Both the position numbers and the translations under genes were made by a program. Shown here piece by piece: positions 43,953-53,833 of a stretch of DNA of 64,000 nt. How positions within the stretch are numbered: the first letter of the stretch is position 1; each line of letters opens with the position of its first letter. The notes beneath the pieces are model-generated. The model saw only the letters and a program-made list of their open reading frames with translations. It was not told where the DNA came from and did not search any database. The stretch comes from Bradyrhizobium amphicarpaeae (GTDB taxonomy: Bacteria; Pseudomonadota; Alphaproteobacteria; Rhizobiales; Xanthobacteraceae), in NCBI RefSeq assembly GCF_002266435.3, contig NZ_CP029426.2:2572001-2636000 (forward strand), given 5' to 3'.

Positions 43953-45326
43953 TCACGCGCGCGGCGGTTCGGCGTGGCTGATCACGCGCTTCACGCTGGG
44001 GAACGCGCGCCGCAGCGCACGCTCGATGGCATCGACATGCTCGTGCACCTTGATCACGCTCATCGACGGCGCGGCGCGGCAGTGGAAGTTGACGATCTCG
44101 CCGGCGTCGGTGTTGCGGACGCGCACATTATGGATGTCGTGGATCTCGCCGCCGGCGGCATATTCGGTCAGTGCGTCGGCGATGGTCCGCACCCTCTCGG
44201 GCGTGGCGTCGACCCCGAACGGAAGTTCCGGTTCCAACGGCTCGATATGGACGTCGACCTCACCGTCCTCGCCGAACTCCTCCTTGATCTTGCGCTCGAG
44301 CGTGTTGGCCACATCGTGGGCGGAGTCGAGCCGCATTCCGGCGTCGACCTCGAGATCGATGCTGACGATCAGCTTGCCACCGAGATCGTGCACCGTGACG
44401 TGGTGGACGGCGAGGCCCGAATTGTGCGCGATCACCATGATGCGGTCGCGCACGGTCTCGTTGTCGCGCGCCACGGGGACGGCGGTGAAGGAGAGGTCGG
44501 CATCGCCGAACGCCTTGTCGACGGCGGCATGCGCCTTGCGCTTGATCTCCTCGACCCGGTCGATCGGGTAGGTCCGCGGCACCTTGGCGATGGTGTCGAT
44601 GAACGTCGTCGCCCCGACCATGCGCACCCGCAACCGCTCGACGTCGATCACGCCGGGCACGCTGAGGATCGCGGCCGTCGCCTTCTCCTGCGCGCCCTCC
44701 GGCGCACGGTCAACCAGCGTCTGCACGGTCGAGCCGGCCATGCGCAGGCCGAGCGCTGCGATCATCACGGCGACCGCCGCGGCCGCCGCGGCATCGCCCC
44801 ACCAGAAGCCGAGGGCGGCGAGGATCAGGCCGATGATCACGGCGAACGAGCCCATCACGTCGGAGGCGAAATGCAGCGCGTCGGCGGCGAGCGCCTGGCT
44901 CCTGGTCTCGCGCGCGGCGCGGTGCAGGGCGCGGGCGCGCCAGAGATTGACGACGATGTCGATCACCAGCACCACGAAGGGCACTGCCGAGATGGTCGGC
45001 GGCGGGGTTCCCTCGCGCAGCCGGCTGTAGGACTCGACCAGGATGCCGCCGGCGAGCACGTAGAGCAGGGCTGTGACGCCCAGTGCCGAGACGCTCTCCA
45101 GCTTGCCATGGCCGTAATGGTGCTCCTCGTCCGCCGGCTTGTCCGACACCCGCACCACCGCCCAGGTGATGATGGTCGCGACCAGGTCGACCGAGGAGTG
45201 CAGCGCCTCGGAGATCAGGGCGAGCGAGCCGATCGCGATGCCGACCGCGAACTTGGCCGCCGCCATGCCGCCGCTGGCGAAGATCGAGATCGCGGCGACC
45301 GAGGTTTTGTTGTGCTGGGAGGTCAT
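43953..45326 (-). CDS. Cation diffusion facilitator with extended C-terminus
   Basis: 457 aa, against about 300-380 for most of the family. Six membrane helices occupy residues 10-200. The transport site is H43/D47 (ALHSSVDL) and H152/D156 (ALHFASDV), with the HHYGHGKLESV loop; an HD-HD site is expected for zinc or a similar divalent ion. The cytoplasmic part has three copies of the dimerisation-domain pattern: about 215-285, 291-365 and 376-455. Each copy ends in a strand with an acidic/histidine pair (for example VDVHIEPLEPE). It exports divalent metal to the periplasm in exchange for protons. Confidence 0.93.
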   Translation of the reverse strand: MTSQHNKTSVAAISIFASGGMAAAKFAVGIAIGSLALISEALHSSVDLVATIITWAVVRVSDKPADEEHHYGHGKLESVSALGVTALLYVLAGGILVESYSRLREGTPPPTISAVPFVVLVIDIVVNLWRARALHRAARETRSQALAADALHFASDVMGSFAVIIGLILAALGFWWGDAAAAAAVAVMIAALGLRMAGSTVQTLVDRAPEGAQEKATAAILSVPGVIDVERLRVRMVGATTFIDTIAKVPRTYPIDRVEEIKRKAHAAVDKAFGDADLSFTAVPVARDNETVRDRIMVIAHNSGLAVHHVTVHDLGGKLIVSIDLEVDAGMRLDSAHDVANTLERKIKEEFGEDGEVDVHIEPLEPELPFGVDATPERVRTIADALTEYAAGGEIHDIHNVRVRNTDAGEIVNFHCRAAPSMSVIKVHEHVDAIERALRRAFPSVKRVISHAEPPRA

Positions 45327-45422
45327 GGCGGGGATTTAGCAGCATAGGACGGGACATCAAGTGATGATCCACGGACGTAGTCGCTAGTGATTTGCAGGAG
45401 CGTTTCAAGGCTTGCTCCGGCG

Positions 45423-45511
45423 CGTAGGGTGGGCAAAGCGAAGCGTGCCCACGTATCTTTCGCGACCGAGAGAGGTGGTGGGCACGGCGCTGCGCCTTTG
45501 CCCACCCTATG
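45423..45511. repeat. GTAGGGTGGGCAAAG palindromic repeat
   Basis: Outer arms GTAGGGTGGGCAAAG and CTTTGCCCACCCTAT, inner arms CGAAGCGTGCCCAC and GTGGGCACGGCGCT, make a long hairpin of about 89 bp between the CDF gene and the quinone oxidoreductase-like gene. The same sequence is a common intergenic repeat in Bradyrhizobium. Confidence 0.8.
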
Positions 45512-45532
45512 AGACCTCGACCGGAGCGACGG

Positions 45533-46504
45533 CTACGGCACCGTCACGACGATCTTCCCCAGATGCTTGTTCGCCTCCATGTGCTCGAACGCCTGGTCGA
45601 TGTCGGCGAATGCAAACACCCGGTCGATCGGCAGCTGAAGCGTTCGCGATTCGACCGCGCCCCAGATGTCCTTCCTGACCTCCTCGAAGATCTCGCGAAC
45701 CTCCTCGATGGTGCGGGTGCGGAAGGTGACGCCGACATAGTCGATGCGGCGCGCCGCATGTAGGTCGAAGTTGAAATCGGCATGTGTGCCGCCGAGCCGG
45801 CCGACATTGACGATGCGGCCCAGCACCCTGGTCGCCGCGAGGTTCTGGTTCGCGACCTGGCCCGAGACCTGGTCGACGATGAGGTCGACGCCTTCGCCGT
45901 TCGTCGCCTTCAGGACCTCGTCGACCCATTTGGGGTCCGAGCTGTCGACCGCGAGGTCGGCGCCGTACTCCTTCAGCCGGCCGCGGCGGGTGGCGTCGGT
46001 CGAGGAGCCGATTACGAGCCTTGCGCCCTTGAGCCTTGCAATCTGCATCGCCATCAGGCCGACGCCGGAACTCGCACCCTGGATCAGCACGCTCTGGCCC
46101 GCCTGCACGCCGCCGACGGTGACGACGGCGTTGTGCATGGTCGCGAGCGCGACGGGCAGGGTGGCGGCTTCCTCGAAATTCATGTTCGAGGGCGCGCGGA
46201 ACAGCCGGCCGTGATCGGCCAGCGTGTACTCGGCAAACGCAGCGCCGCCCGAGCCCATGATGCGGTCGCCGACCGCCAAGCCCTTGGCGTCCGGCCCAAG
46301 CTCGGCGACCTCGCCGGCCCACTCCATGCCGAGCACGGTGCCGGCGCCGCCGGCCGCGCCGTGCGCGTGCCCCCTGCGCATGCCGGTGTCGGCCCGGTTG
46401 AGCCCGCAGGCGCGGACGCGGACGAGCACTTGCGTGCCCTTAGGTTTTGGTTGAACGACGTCGGAAATCCGAGCGCCTTCAGGACCGTAGACGTAAGCTT
46501 TCAT
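45533..46504 (-). CDS. Zinc-independent quinone oxidoreductase/alcohol dehydrogenase family protein
   Basis: 323 aa from the ATG at 46504. The medium-chain dehydrogenase fold is shown by the GroES-like N-terminal domain (VLVRVRACGLNRADTGMRRG, LGMEWAGEVAELG) and the Rossmann domain (VLIQGASSGVGLMAMQIARLKGA, DLIVDQVSGQV). The missing zinc ligands (no GHE at the catalytic position) and the NRADT motif place it with NADPH:quinone oxidoreductases (Qor/TED group). Substrate unknown. It stands alone, 89 bp after the nitronate monooxygenase-like gene on the same strand. Confidence 0.9.
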   Translation of the reverse strand: MKAYVYGPEGARISDVVQPKPKGTQVLVRVRACGLNRADTGMRRGHAHGAAGGAGTVLGMEWAGEVAELGPDAKGLAVGDRIMGSGGAAFAEYTLADHGRLFRAPSNMNFEEAATLPVALATMHNAVVTVGGVQAGQSVLIQGASSGVGLMAMQIARLKGARLVIGSSTDATRRGRLKEYGADLAVDSSDPKWVDEVLKATNGEGVDLIVDQVSGQVANQNLAATRVLGRIVNVGRLGGTHADFNFDLHAARRIDYVGVTFRTRTIEEVREIFEEVRKDIWGAVESRTLQLPIDRVFAFADIDQAFEHMEANKHLGKIVVTVP

Positions 46505-46593
46505 GTGTTTCCTCGAACTCAATTGAGTTTGTAGATGAAGCTCGATGCCGCTGTTCGCCTCCCCCCGCAAGCGGGGAGAGCGGAAAGAAAGGA

Positions 46594-47667
<1,074 letters not shown>

Positions 47668-47749
47668 CTATCAGCGGGGCGTGCGGTGGGGGCAGGGCGA
47701 TCATGCAGGGGGAGGATTCCGTGAGGCGGATAATTGCGTTTCCTCGTTC

Positions 47750-47899
47750 CGTCATCCTGGGGTGCGACGCATGGGACGCAACGCATCTCCTGCGGAGCCT
47801 CGAAGGATGAGCGGCCACGCTGCGAAAGCCGGGCTGTCGCCCTTCGAGGCTTGCTCGGTGCCGCGATGCGCCCCTGAGCGCGCACCTCAGGGTGACGGT
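47750..47899. repeat. GTCATCCTGGGGTGCG-type repeat
   Basis: Inverted repeat ends GTCATCCTGGGGTGCG (about 47751) and CTCAGGGTGACGG (about 47887-47899), with inner arms CTTCGAGGCT and AGCCTCGAAGG. The form is typical of the intergenic palindromes of this genus. About 150 bp, no coding potential. Confidence 0.65.
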
Positions 47900-47949
47900 C
47901 GTAGATTTTCGCTCGCGGGGGTCATGTGCAATTCTGTCCAATCAAGACA

Positions 47950-48597
47950 TGCCTTCGCGCTCTCGCGGCATCTCGGCCCGAGCTTTGCTCCGTTGCGTTG
48001 CCCTCATCAAGGACAAGGGCGCAGGGAAGGCCGGGCGCCGGCTGGCACCCGTAAGTCCGTGCGCAAAGAGATGCACACGGGGTGGACCACAGGTGAGCCG
48101 AACGCCCGGCCTTCCCTGCGCGATGGTTTACGGCGTACTTCGTGTTCTCCTCGGGGAGCGATGCACTATTGCCCCCGTCGCCTTGCGGATGACTGATGCG
48201 CGCACCGGTTGGCCGCCACATCACCACAGGACTTGACGCACAGACCCCGGGCGTCAGGACCACACGACTTGACCGTCCGCGCACGTCCTCGCTGGGAATC
48301 CGAGGGGTGGCGTGTGCTCGCCCCCGAAGCCATGCGAAGACGCTGTCGGCGCCGGGTCGTATGCGCGAAGCGCGCTTTGCTCACGGTGTCCCGCCCTGCA
48401 ATGCTGCTCGCGCCCGACGCCGTCGCGTCCATCGCACCCCGGCCCGCAGCTCGTGACGATCGCGATCCGCCCCTTGTCTCGGGCCAGGGTGTTTCGCTTG
48501 TACGGCAAATCAGAATTTCGGTAAAGTGGAATATTTTGGCGGTTTGGGATTGACAGGCGGGGTGGAAGAATTGGCGGGGTGTTTTGCCCGACGGGCA
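47950..48597 (+). repeat. Dispersed ~640-bp repeat, copy 2
   Basis: Inverted relative to copy 1 (9541-10175). Shared blocks run in the same order: CCCGAGCTTTGCT near the start, GCGCAGGGAAGGCCGGGCG, CACGGGGTGG...CCCGGCCTTCCCTGCGC, GAGCGATGCACTATTGCCCC, CCGGGCGTCAGGACCACACG, and CGCTTGTACGGCAAAT near the end, closing with TGTTTTGCCCGACGGGCA. It could pair with copy 1 for recombination that inverts 38 kb. Frames in it are not considered genes. Confidence 0.75.
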
Positions 48598-48646
48598 GGG
48601 GGGCGAGCCGGACGCGGTCGGTGAACCATAGGCACCCCCGCATCAA

Positions 48647-48727
48647 CGTCGTTGCGAGCGCAGCGAAGCAATCCAGACTATTTCCGCAGAGGGATTCTGG
48701 ATGGCTTCGCTGCGCTCGCAATGACGG
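48647..48727. repeat. Palindromic intergenic repeat (GCAATGACGG family), copy 2
   Basis: CGTTGCGAGCGCAGCGAAGC at one end and GCTTCGCTGCGCTCGCAATG near the other, inner arms AATCCAGA and TCTGGAT. The same family as 10389-10483. It ends six bases before the stop codon of the next gene. Confidence 0.8.
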
Positions 48728-48732
48728 TGGAG

Positions 48733-49380
48733 CTACTCCGCCGACAGACGCACCATCTGGCGGCCGCCGTTGATGGCCTTGAGGCGATTGACGAAGTTTT
48801 CCGGACGCTGCCAGCGATTGGGGACCTCGAGGCCCATGAACTCGGCGATGTCGCCGATGAAGCCGGTGCAGTTCATGGTCTCGGCGTTCCAGACCGGCGA
48901 GTTCGCCTGCAGTTTCTTGATGTAGGCGAACACGCGCCTGGCGTCGGCCTCGTTCAGATAGACGCGGTAGCTCGCGGTCAGATATTCCGGATCGAGATCG
49001 CCGTAGCTCGCGCCGGTCTCCGAGGGAACAAAGGTGAGGTGGCCGAGCACGTAGGCCAACGTGTCGCCGGCGGGCGTGAGGCCGGCGACTTCGACCGCCT
49101 TCTCGCTGGTCTTGCCGTACCAGACGAAGGCGTGGCCCCAGCTCGCGGCCGTTCGTGCGCGGAAATCGACGTAGTAAGGACCCTTCTCCGCGCGGGCGAC
49201 GGAGCGTCGCGTCGATTGCGGCGCCGGTCGTGACGTTGAGTCGGTCGTGGCAAGCGCGTCGGCATCGGCAATGCGCTTGTTCGCTTCGTGGGCCGAGGCC
49301 GATTGCGCCGTACACGCGATCATGGCCGCGAAAGCGACCCCCGCAAGGATGCAGGGTCTCGATCGGTCAGGTTTGTTCAT
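48733..49380 (-). CDS. Secreted protein with possible permuted papain-like fold
   Basis: 215 aa from the ATG at 49380, giving a Sec signal (CILAGVAFAAMIACTAQSASA, cleavage near ASA-HE). The mature protein has SWGHAFVWYG with H83 and, 88 residues later, NCTGFIGDIAEFMGL with C171. Histidine before cysteine, GH-type strand and NC-type helix start are the arrangement of permuted NlpC/P60, LRAT-like and DUF4105 proteins, which include amidases and acyltransferases. I infer a possible periplasmic hydrolase; the third catalytic residue cannot be assigned. An earlier in-frame ATG at 49509 is unlikely because the preceding sequence is highly basic and lies in the next gene. It stands 61 bp behind the small gene at 49442. 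Confidence 0.65.
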   Translation of the reverse strand: MNKPDRSRPCILAGVAFAAMIACTAQSASAHEANKRIADADALATTDSTSRPAPQSTRRSVARAEKGPYYVDFRARTAASWGHAFVWYGKTSEKAVEVAGLTPAGDTLAYVLGHLTFVPSETGASYGDLDPEYLTASYRVYLNEADARRVFAYIKKLQANSPVWNAETMNCTGFIGDIAEFMGLEVPNRWQRPENFVNRLKAINGGRQMVRLSAE

Positions 49381-49441
49381 CACGCGATGCCCCTCGACTG
49401 TCGGCCGCTTACGCCAGGTTTTGCGCTTGGTCCGTTGCGCG

Positions 49442-49639
49442 TCAGTAGCGCGCACCGACCGGGCCGGGCGCCTTGCCAATCGGTGCTTTTCCAACAGGGC
49501 TTTTGCCAATCGGCATCTTGCCGATCGGTGCCTGCTCGGCCGGATAGACAGGCACAGGCTGGCGGCGCGGCAGATCCGCGGCGTTCGCAGCCGTCACCAG
49601 AGCAAGCGTAGCACCCAAAGCAATTACAATCTTCTTCAC
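49442..49639 (-). CDS. Small secreted protein with PIGK repeats
   Basis: 65 aa. A signal peptide (KKIVIALGATLALVTAANA, cleavage before ADLP) leaves a mature peptide of about 45 residues. It contains four near-tandem PIGK/PVGK pentapeptides (PIGKM, PIGKS, PVGKA, PIGKA) and ends PGPVGARY. Proline, lysine and glycine dominate. Small secreted proteins starting with MKKI and ADLP are frequent in Bradyrhizobium, function unknown. It could precede 48733 in one transcript. Confidence 0.75.
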   Translation of the reverse strand: MKKIVIALGATLALVTAANAADLPRRQPVPVYPAEQAPIGKMPIGKSPVGKAPIGKAPGPVGARY

Positions 49640-49889
49640 AGCGATACCCCTAGAAGGTTTGGTCGAAACACGGTCATGCCGTGCCCCCAGACACGCCTCC
49701 CAGAAGGGCGGCGGAATGCGACCAAGTTGCGGCGCGCGCGGGACATGTTGGCGGCATTGATCGGGCGCGCGCAGATGTGATGTGTACGGATGTTTCGCAG
49801 TTGGGCGGCTCCTGACGCCGCCGCAGCCGTTCGCGGGAGCGGTTCGCTTCGCGCGACCCGTCCCGCGATTTTCCGGGCGTTGTCACCCT

Positions 49890-51986
49890 TCAGGAGAACA
49901 GCAGCCGATCCTTGATCTTGTGTCCGACGGTGAAGTCCTCTTCGAACCACGCCTTTTCGCCCGGGCCCGGCGGCCGCGCCAGATGCAGCCTCTCGCCTTT
50001 GTTCTTGGCCTGCTTGACCGCGACCCGGAACGTGTAGTGGTCGAAGATGCTGAGCGCCTCGATCATGTAGGACACGGCGATGCGCCGGTCCTTGATGATC
50101 AGGAGATTTTCGCCGTTCTGACGATCGGCAGGTTTGGAGAAATTGTACGATCCCAGATAGACCCGCGCTGTCGGCTTGTCGAAGTCGATCACGGTGAACT
50201 TGTGATGCATGCGCGTGCCAGTCCCGCCGGTCGGCTCCGACTTGAACGGTTCCGGCACGTTGGCGCCGAGCTCGGCGGCGAACACCGGCGTGACGTTTCC
50301 GTTAGGGTCCTGCACATCGATGCCTCCGACCTTCTTGTCGGATATGCCGTAGACGAAGATATTGCCGTCCTTGGTGAGGTCTTCGATGGCGTCACGCACG
50401 GAGCCGTTCGTCTGGAATAGAAAGGCGAGCGAGTAGAGCAATGACGACGTCGTGCTCTTGAGGTCGGCCGCGATCTCGTCAAGCTTGGCGTTGGCGGCGC
50501 TGTGCGGCGAGAACGCCACCTTGGCGTCGATGCCGGGAAGGCCGAGATCCTGCCAGTCGGCGGAGGGCGTTGCGCCGAAGCCTGCGGCGCTGTTGCTCTT
50601 GGCGACGTAGCTGTCGAATGCTTCGAAGGCGAGATCGACGGGCTTCTGGCCGGTCACCTCCAGGGCGTTGTTGGCCTGCACGTAAAAGCCGCGCCAGGAG
50701 AGGTTGGTCGAGCCAAACACCACCTTCTTCACGGTCGGCCCGTTCACCGCGATCGTCTTGTTGTGCTGCAGATTGCCCATATGCTGGCGCAGCACGTTTT
50801 GGCGCCCGGCCGAGGCGACCAGCCGGCTCTCCGCAGCAGTTTCTGCGGAATCGCTGTCGCCGTGCGGGTCGCTGTCGTCGATGATGATCTTGAGCGACGG
50901 TCCGAGCTGGACGAGGCGGTCGAGGATTTCGGGCAGATTGAAGTCGTAGGCGACGACGCGGACCTCGGCATGATCGGCGATCGCCTCATCGAGGGTTTGC
51001 AGGATCGCGCCGCGCGCCTCAAATCCCATCCAGGCCAGCGCGGCCTGCGTGTCGGGATGCGTCGGCTTGAAGTCGAGCCCCTTCGCGGCGAGCGGCGCCA
51101 CCAGCGTGTTGATCGGGCCATGCGCCAAATAGCGGTCGACAAAGGCCTGCGACGAGACGAAGCCGCGGGTGAAGGTGACATTGGCGATGCCGGGATAGGT
51201 CTCGCGCGCAAGCTGGATCGGCGCCTGCTGCGGCTCGCCCTTGCTGAGATTGCCTTGCGCATCCATGAACATCGGCGTGACGCGATAGATGAAGTCGCCG
51301 ACGAGTTCGGCGTTACGAGGGAAATGCACCCAACGGAATTTCTGGATCGGCGATTGCAGGGTCGAGAGCTTTTGGGGATTGACGTTGCCCGATGCGTCGA
51401 GAAAGCCAAGCCGGTTGTTCAACGCAAAGAACGCGCTGCCGCCGGGCTCCTGGTACTCGATCGCGAATCCGACGAAATTCGCCGGCGGCTGGCCGGTCTT
51501 CCAGTTCATCGCAATCAGCGTCATGCCGTCGCCGCGATGCAGCTTCAGCGAAAATGGCGCATTGGCGTTGGTGCCAACGACCTGGAAGCCCGACGCGCCC
51601 GGGGGCGGATTCGACGGGGTGGGCGGTGTCACTGCCGGCGTGGGAACGGCCGGCGGCGTCGTGGCCGCCGGTTTGGTCGACGTGCCCGCCTTCTTCGCAA
51701 TCTTGCCCGTGCCGGTCTTTTTCGTCCTGGACGCGCCGGTCTTGCTTTTCTTCGCCGTCTTGCTCTTCTTCGCCTTGGCGGCTTTCCTGCTCGCCTTGGA
51801 CTTGGTTACCTTCTTGCCCGCCTTTGATCTGGCAGTCTTGGATTTGGTCGTCTTGGACTTGGCAGGCTTGGACTTGGCAGCCTTGGACTTGGCAGTCTTG
51901 GATTTGGCAGACTTGGCCGATTTAGACGTCTTGGCTGCTTTGGATCTTGCCTTCTTGGCAGGCTTGGTGACTTTCCGGGCGGCCAT
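49890..51986 (-). CDS. Phospholipase D-like protein with histone-H1-like tail
   Basis: 698 aa. Residues 1-100 are lysine/alanine/serine repeats (AKSKxAKS), like histone H1 or rhizobial Hc1 tails; a proline/threonine linker follows to 130. Residues 130-260 look like a beta-sandwich. Two phospholipase D motifs follow: HNKTIAVNG with GSTNLSW (H408, K410, S426, N428), in which the usual Asp is Asn415, and HHKFTVID with GSYNFS (H594, K596, D601, S613, N615), complete. The fold hydrolyses phosphodiesters in lipids or nucleic acid. The basic tail suggests DNA binding or a nuclease; there is no signal peptide. Alone between the small secreted genes and the coiled-coil gene. Confidence 0.85.
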   Translation of the reverse strand: MAARKVTKPAKKARSKAAKTSKSAKSAKSKTAKSKAAKSKPAKSKTTKSKTARSKAGKKVTKSKASRKAAKAKKSKTAKKSKTGASRTKKTGTGKIAKKAGTSTKPAATTPPAVPTPAVTPPTPSNPPPGASGFQVVGTNANAPFSLKLHRGDGMTLIAMNWKTGQPPANFVGFAIEYQEPGGSAFFALNNRLGFLDASGNVNPQKLSTLQSPIQKFRWVHFPRNAELVGDFIYRVTPMFMDAQGNLSKGEPQQAPIQLARETYPGIANVTFTRGFVSSQAFVDRYLAHGPINTLVAPLAAKGLDFKPTHPDTQAALAWMGFEARGAILQTLDEAIADHAEVRVVAYDFNLPEILDRLVQLGPSLKIIIDDSDPHGDSDSAETAAESRLVASAGRQNVLRQHMGNLQHNKTIAVNGPTVKKVVFGSTNLSWRGFYVQANNALEVTGQKPVDLAFEAFDSYVAKSNSAAGFGATPSADWQDLGLPGIDAKVAFSPHSAANAKLDEIAADLKSTTSSLLYSLAFLFQTNGSVRDAIEDLTKDGNIFVYGISDKKVGGIDVQDPNGNVTPVFAAELGANVPEPFKSEPTGGTGTRMHHKFTVIDFDKPTARVYLGSYNFSKPADRQNGENLLIIKDRRIAVSYMIEALSIFDHYTFRVAVKQAKNKGERLHLARPPGPGEKAWFEEDFTVGHKIKDRLLFS

Positions 51987-52158
51987 GGACGGATCCTCCG
52001 AATATCAATGTTGGCGGCACGGGCGTATCGGTGCCGGCGATGGAATGATGATCGGGTCGATAAAGCCGAAATCCAAATGCTCGCGCCAAGATTGTATCAC
52101 GGGCGGAGTGAAGCGAGAATAGCTGGCGGTCTCGATTTGTTGCGATGCAGGGGCAGCG

Positions 52159-53565
52159 TCACCCGATCCGGTTCAGGCTATTGCGGATCGTCGAGAAAAT
52201 GCCGCCGATGTCCTTGCGCAAGGCATCGAGCGCGTTGAAATTGTCGAACACGCGGGCGAGGCGGTCTTCGACCTCGCGCTTGCTTTTGGTCAGCGCATCG
52301 ACGCGCGAGGCGAGGGTGACGTCGCCGTTCGCCTCGATCTCGCCGACGGTCCTGGCGAGGAGATCGCGGGTGGTGCCGACCTCCGCGATCAGGGCTTCGA
52401 TGCCGAACACGGGCGCCTTCAACGGGACGAGGTCGGCCTGCGATTTCGACAGCTCCGCCTTGAAGGCGTTCAGTGTCGCCAACGTCTCGTGCAGAGCGCC
52501 GAGGCGCTGGCGCGACTGCAGGACGAACTCGTTCAGCGCGTTCTGGCGCTCAGTGAGGGTCTTGCCGTCGGCATCCGTCTCGACATCGGCGAGCGATCGT
52601 TCGAGCTGGGCCTGGCGCTGGCCGAGCTCCTCGAAGTCGAACCTGATGGCCTTCAAGATGTTGAAGCCGTCGTCGATGCGGGCGAGGCGCTGCTCAATCT
52701 CGATCTTGTTCTTCGACAGCGTCTCGACGCGGGTGGGCAGCGGCGTCCCGTCGCCGGTCTCGAGCTCGTCGATGGTCTTGGCCAGGCGGTCATGGCTGAG
52801 GCTGAGCTCGCTGATCAGCGCGTTGATGCCGGCGTCGCTCGACCGCAGAGGCACAAGCTCGGCGTGGGATTTGGCGAGGTCTTCCTTGTGCTGGTTGAGG
52901 GTCGCGAACGTCTCCTGCACCGCGCTCACCCGCCCCAGAAGCGCCGCCACGTCGCGCGCGATGTCCCTCTGCCGGTCAGCGAGGTTGTTCTTGCGGTCGT
53001 CGGTCTCGAGGTCGTGCAGGGAGCGTTCGAGCTGGTTCTGACGGTCGCGGATTTCGGTGAAGACCGGCTCGACCGCGCGGCGCTGGTCGGCGACCTTGCC
53101 GACCATCTCACGCAACGCCTGTTGGCGGCGGCGGATTTCGGCCAGCTGGTCGTGCATGTCGGTGGATTCGTTGCGGCCCTGCTGAAGCAGCGCGCGCTGC
53201 TCGGTCTCACCCAGCTTGTCGTGGAGCGCGGAGACGGCCTCCCTCGGGTCGCTCTCGATCAGGTGCTGGACGGTGGCGTCGAGATGGTTTTGCAGGGCGT
53301 GGGCGACGACGACGTCCTCGCGGGTCTTCTTGAGGCGATCACGCAGCGTGTCGAGGCGCCTGTCCTGGCGCGAGAGCCGCCAGGTGGTGGCTCCGATCAG
53401 CGCCAGCGCGATCGTCCCGATGGTGCCGGTCGCGATGCGCTGCGGCATGGGAAGCGCCGCGAACGAGGCGGGCAGGTGGGCGATGTCGTAACCAAATGCC
53501 TGCTGGGCGAGAAACGCGATGGCGGCCAGCAGCACAACCCAGGCAACCAGGAAAAACAGCCACAT
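52159..53565 (-). CDS. Membrane-anchored coiled-coil protein with internal duplication
   Basis: 468 aa of unknown function. Two N-terminal membrane helices (LFFLVAWVVLLAAIAFLAQ and IATGTIGTIALALIGATTW) are followed by about 400 residues of coiled coil, rich in Q, E, R and L. Two units of 142 residues repeat: 175-316 begins RQNQLERSLHDLETDD, and 317-458 begins RQAQLERSLADVETDA. Inside each the blocks VQETFATLNQHKEDL/LHETLATLNAFKAEL, HAELVPL/QADLVPL and RVETLSKNKIEIEQRLARIDDGFN/RVDALTKSKREVEDRLARVFDNFN align; in each pair the first is from unit one. It may be a scaffold or tether in the inner membrane. It lies 172 bp upstream (on the minus strand, before) the PLD-like gene. Confidence 0.8.
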   Translation of the reverse strand: MWLFFLVAWVVLLAAIAFLAQQAFGYDIAHLPASFAALPMPQRIATGTIGTIALALIGATTWRLSRQDRRLDTLRDRLKKTREDVVVAHALQNHLDATVQHLIESDPREAVSALHDKLGETEQRALLQQGRNESTDMHDQLAEIRRRQQALREMVGKVADQRRAVEPVFTEIRDRQNQLERSLHDLETDDRKNNLADRQRDIARDVAALLGRVSAVQETFATLNQHKEDLAKSHAELVPLRSSDAGINALISELSLSHDRLAKTIDELETGDGTPLPTRVETLSKNKIEIEQRLARIDDGFNILKAIRFDFEELGQRQAQLERSLADVETDADGKTLTERQNALNEFVLQSRQRLGALHETLATLNAFKAELSKSQADLVPLKAPVFGIEALIAEVGTTRDLLARTVGEIEANGDVTLASRVDALTKSKREVEDRLARVFDNFNALDALRKDIGGIFSTIRNSLNRIG

Positions 53566-53740
53566 CGTGAGTCCTCACGCCGGCACACATTTTCGCCATG
53601 ATTGCTATTGGAGCGCGGAACCGAGCGCAAGGGGCGCGGTGGCTTGTGGGGCCGTTTCGGGCGGCGTGATCCACGGCTGGTTGGGTTGGCCGAACGGCGG
53701 AGGTGGGCGAGATGCCGGGTTTTCCCCAGGGGGCAGGTTC

Positions 53741-53820
53741 GTAGACCGCATGAGCGCAGCGACATGCGGGATGCTGCGACAAAGGCTACCCGGATGTCGC
53801 TGCGCTCATCCGGGCTACGG
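53741..53820. repeat. GTAGACCGCATGAGCGCAG palindromic repeat
   Basis: GTAGACCGCATGAGCGCAGC and the inverse GCTGCGCTCATCCGGGCTAC frame an 80-bp hairpin. It lies 13 bp after the stop of the FAH gene (leftward) and ahead of the start-upstream region of the coiled-coil gene. Typical intergenic repeat of the genus. Confidence 0.75.
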
Positions 53821-53833
53821 GACCGACTTGCAG

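Noticed and set aside
48209..48553. Rightward frame of 114 codons in repeat copy 2
   Set aside because: Same reason as copy 1; no family features.
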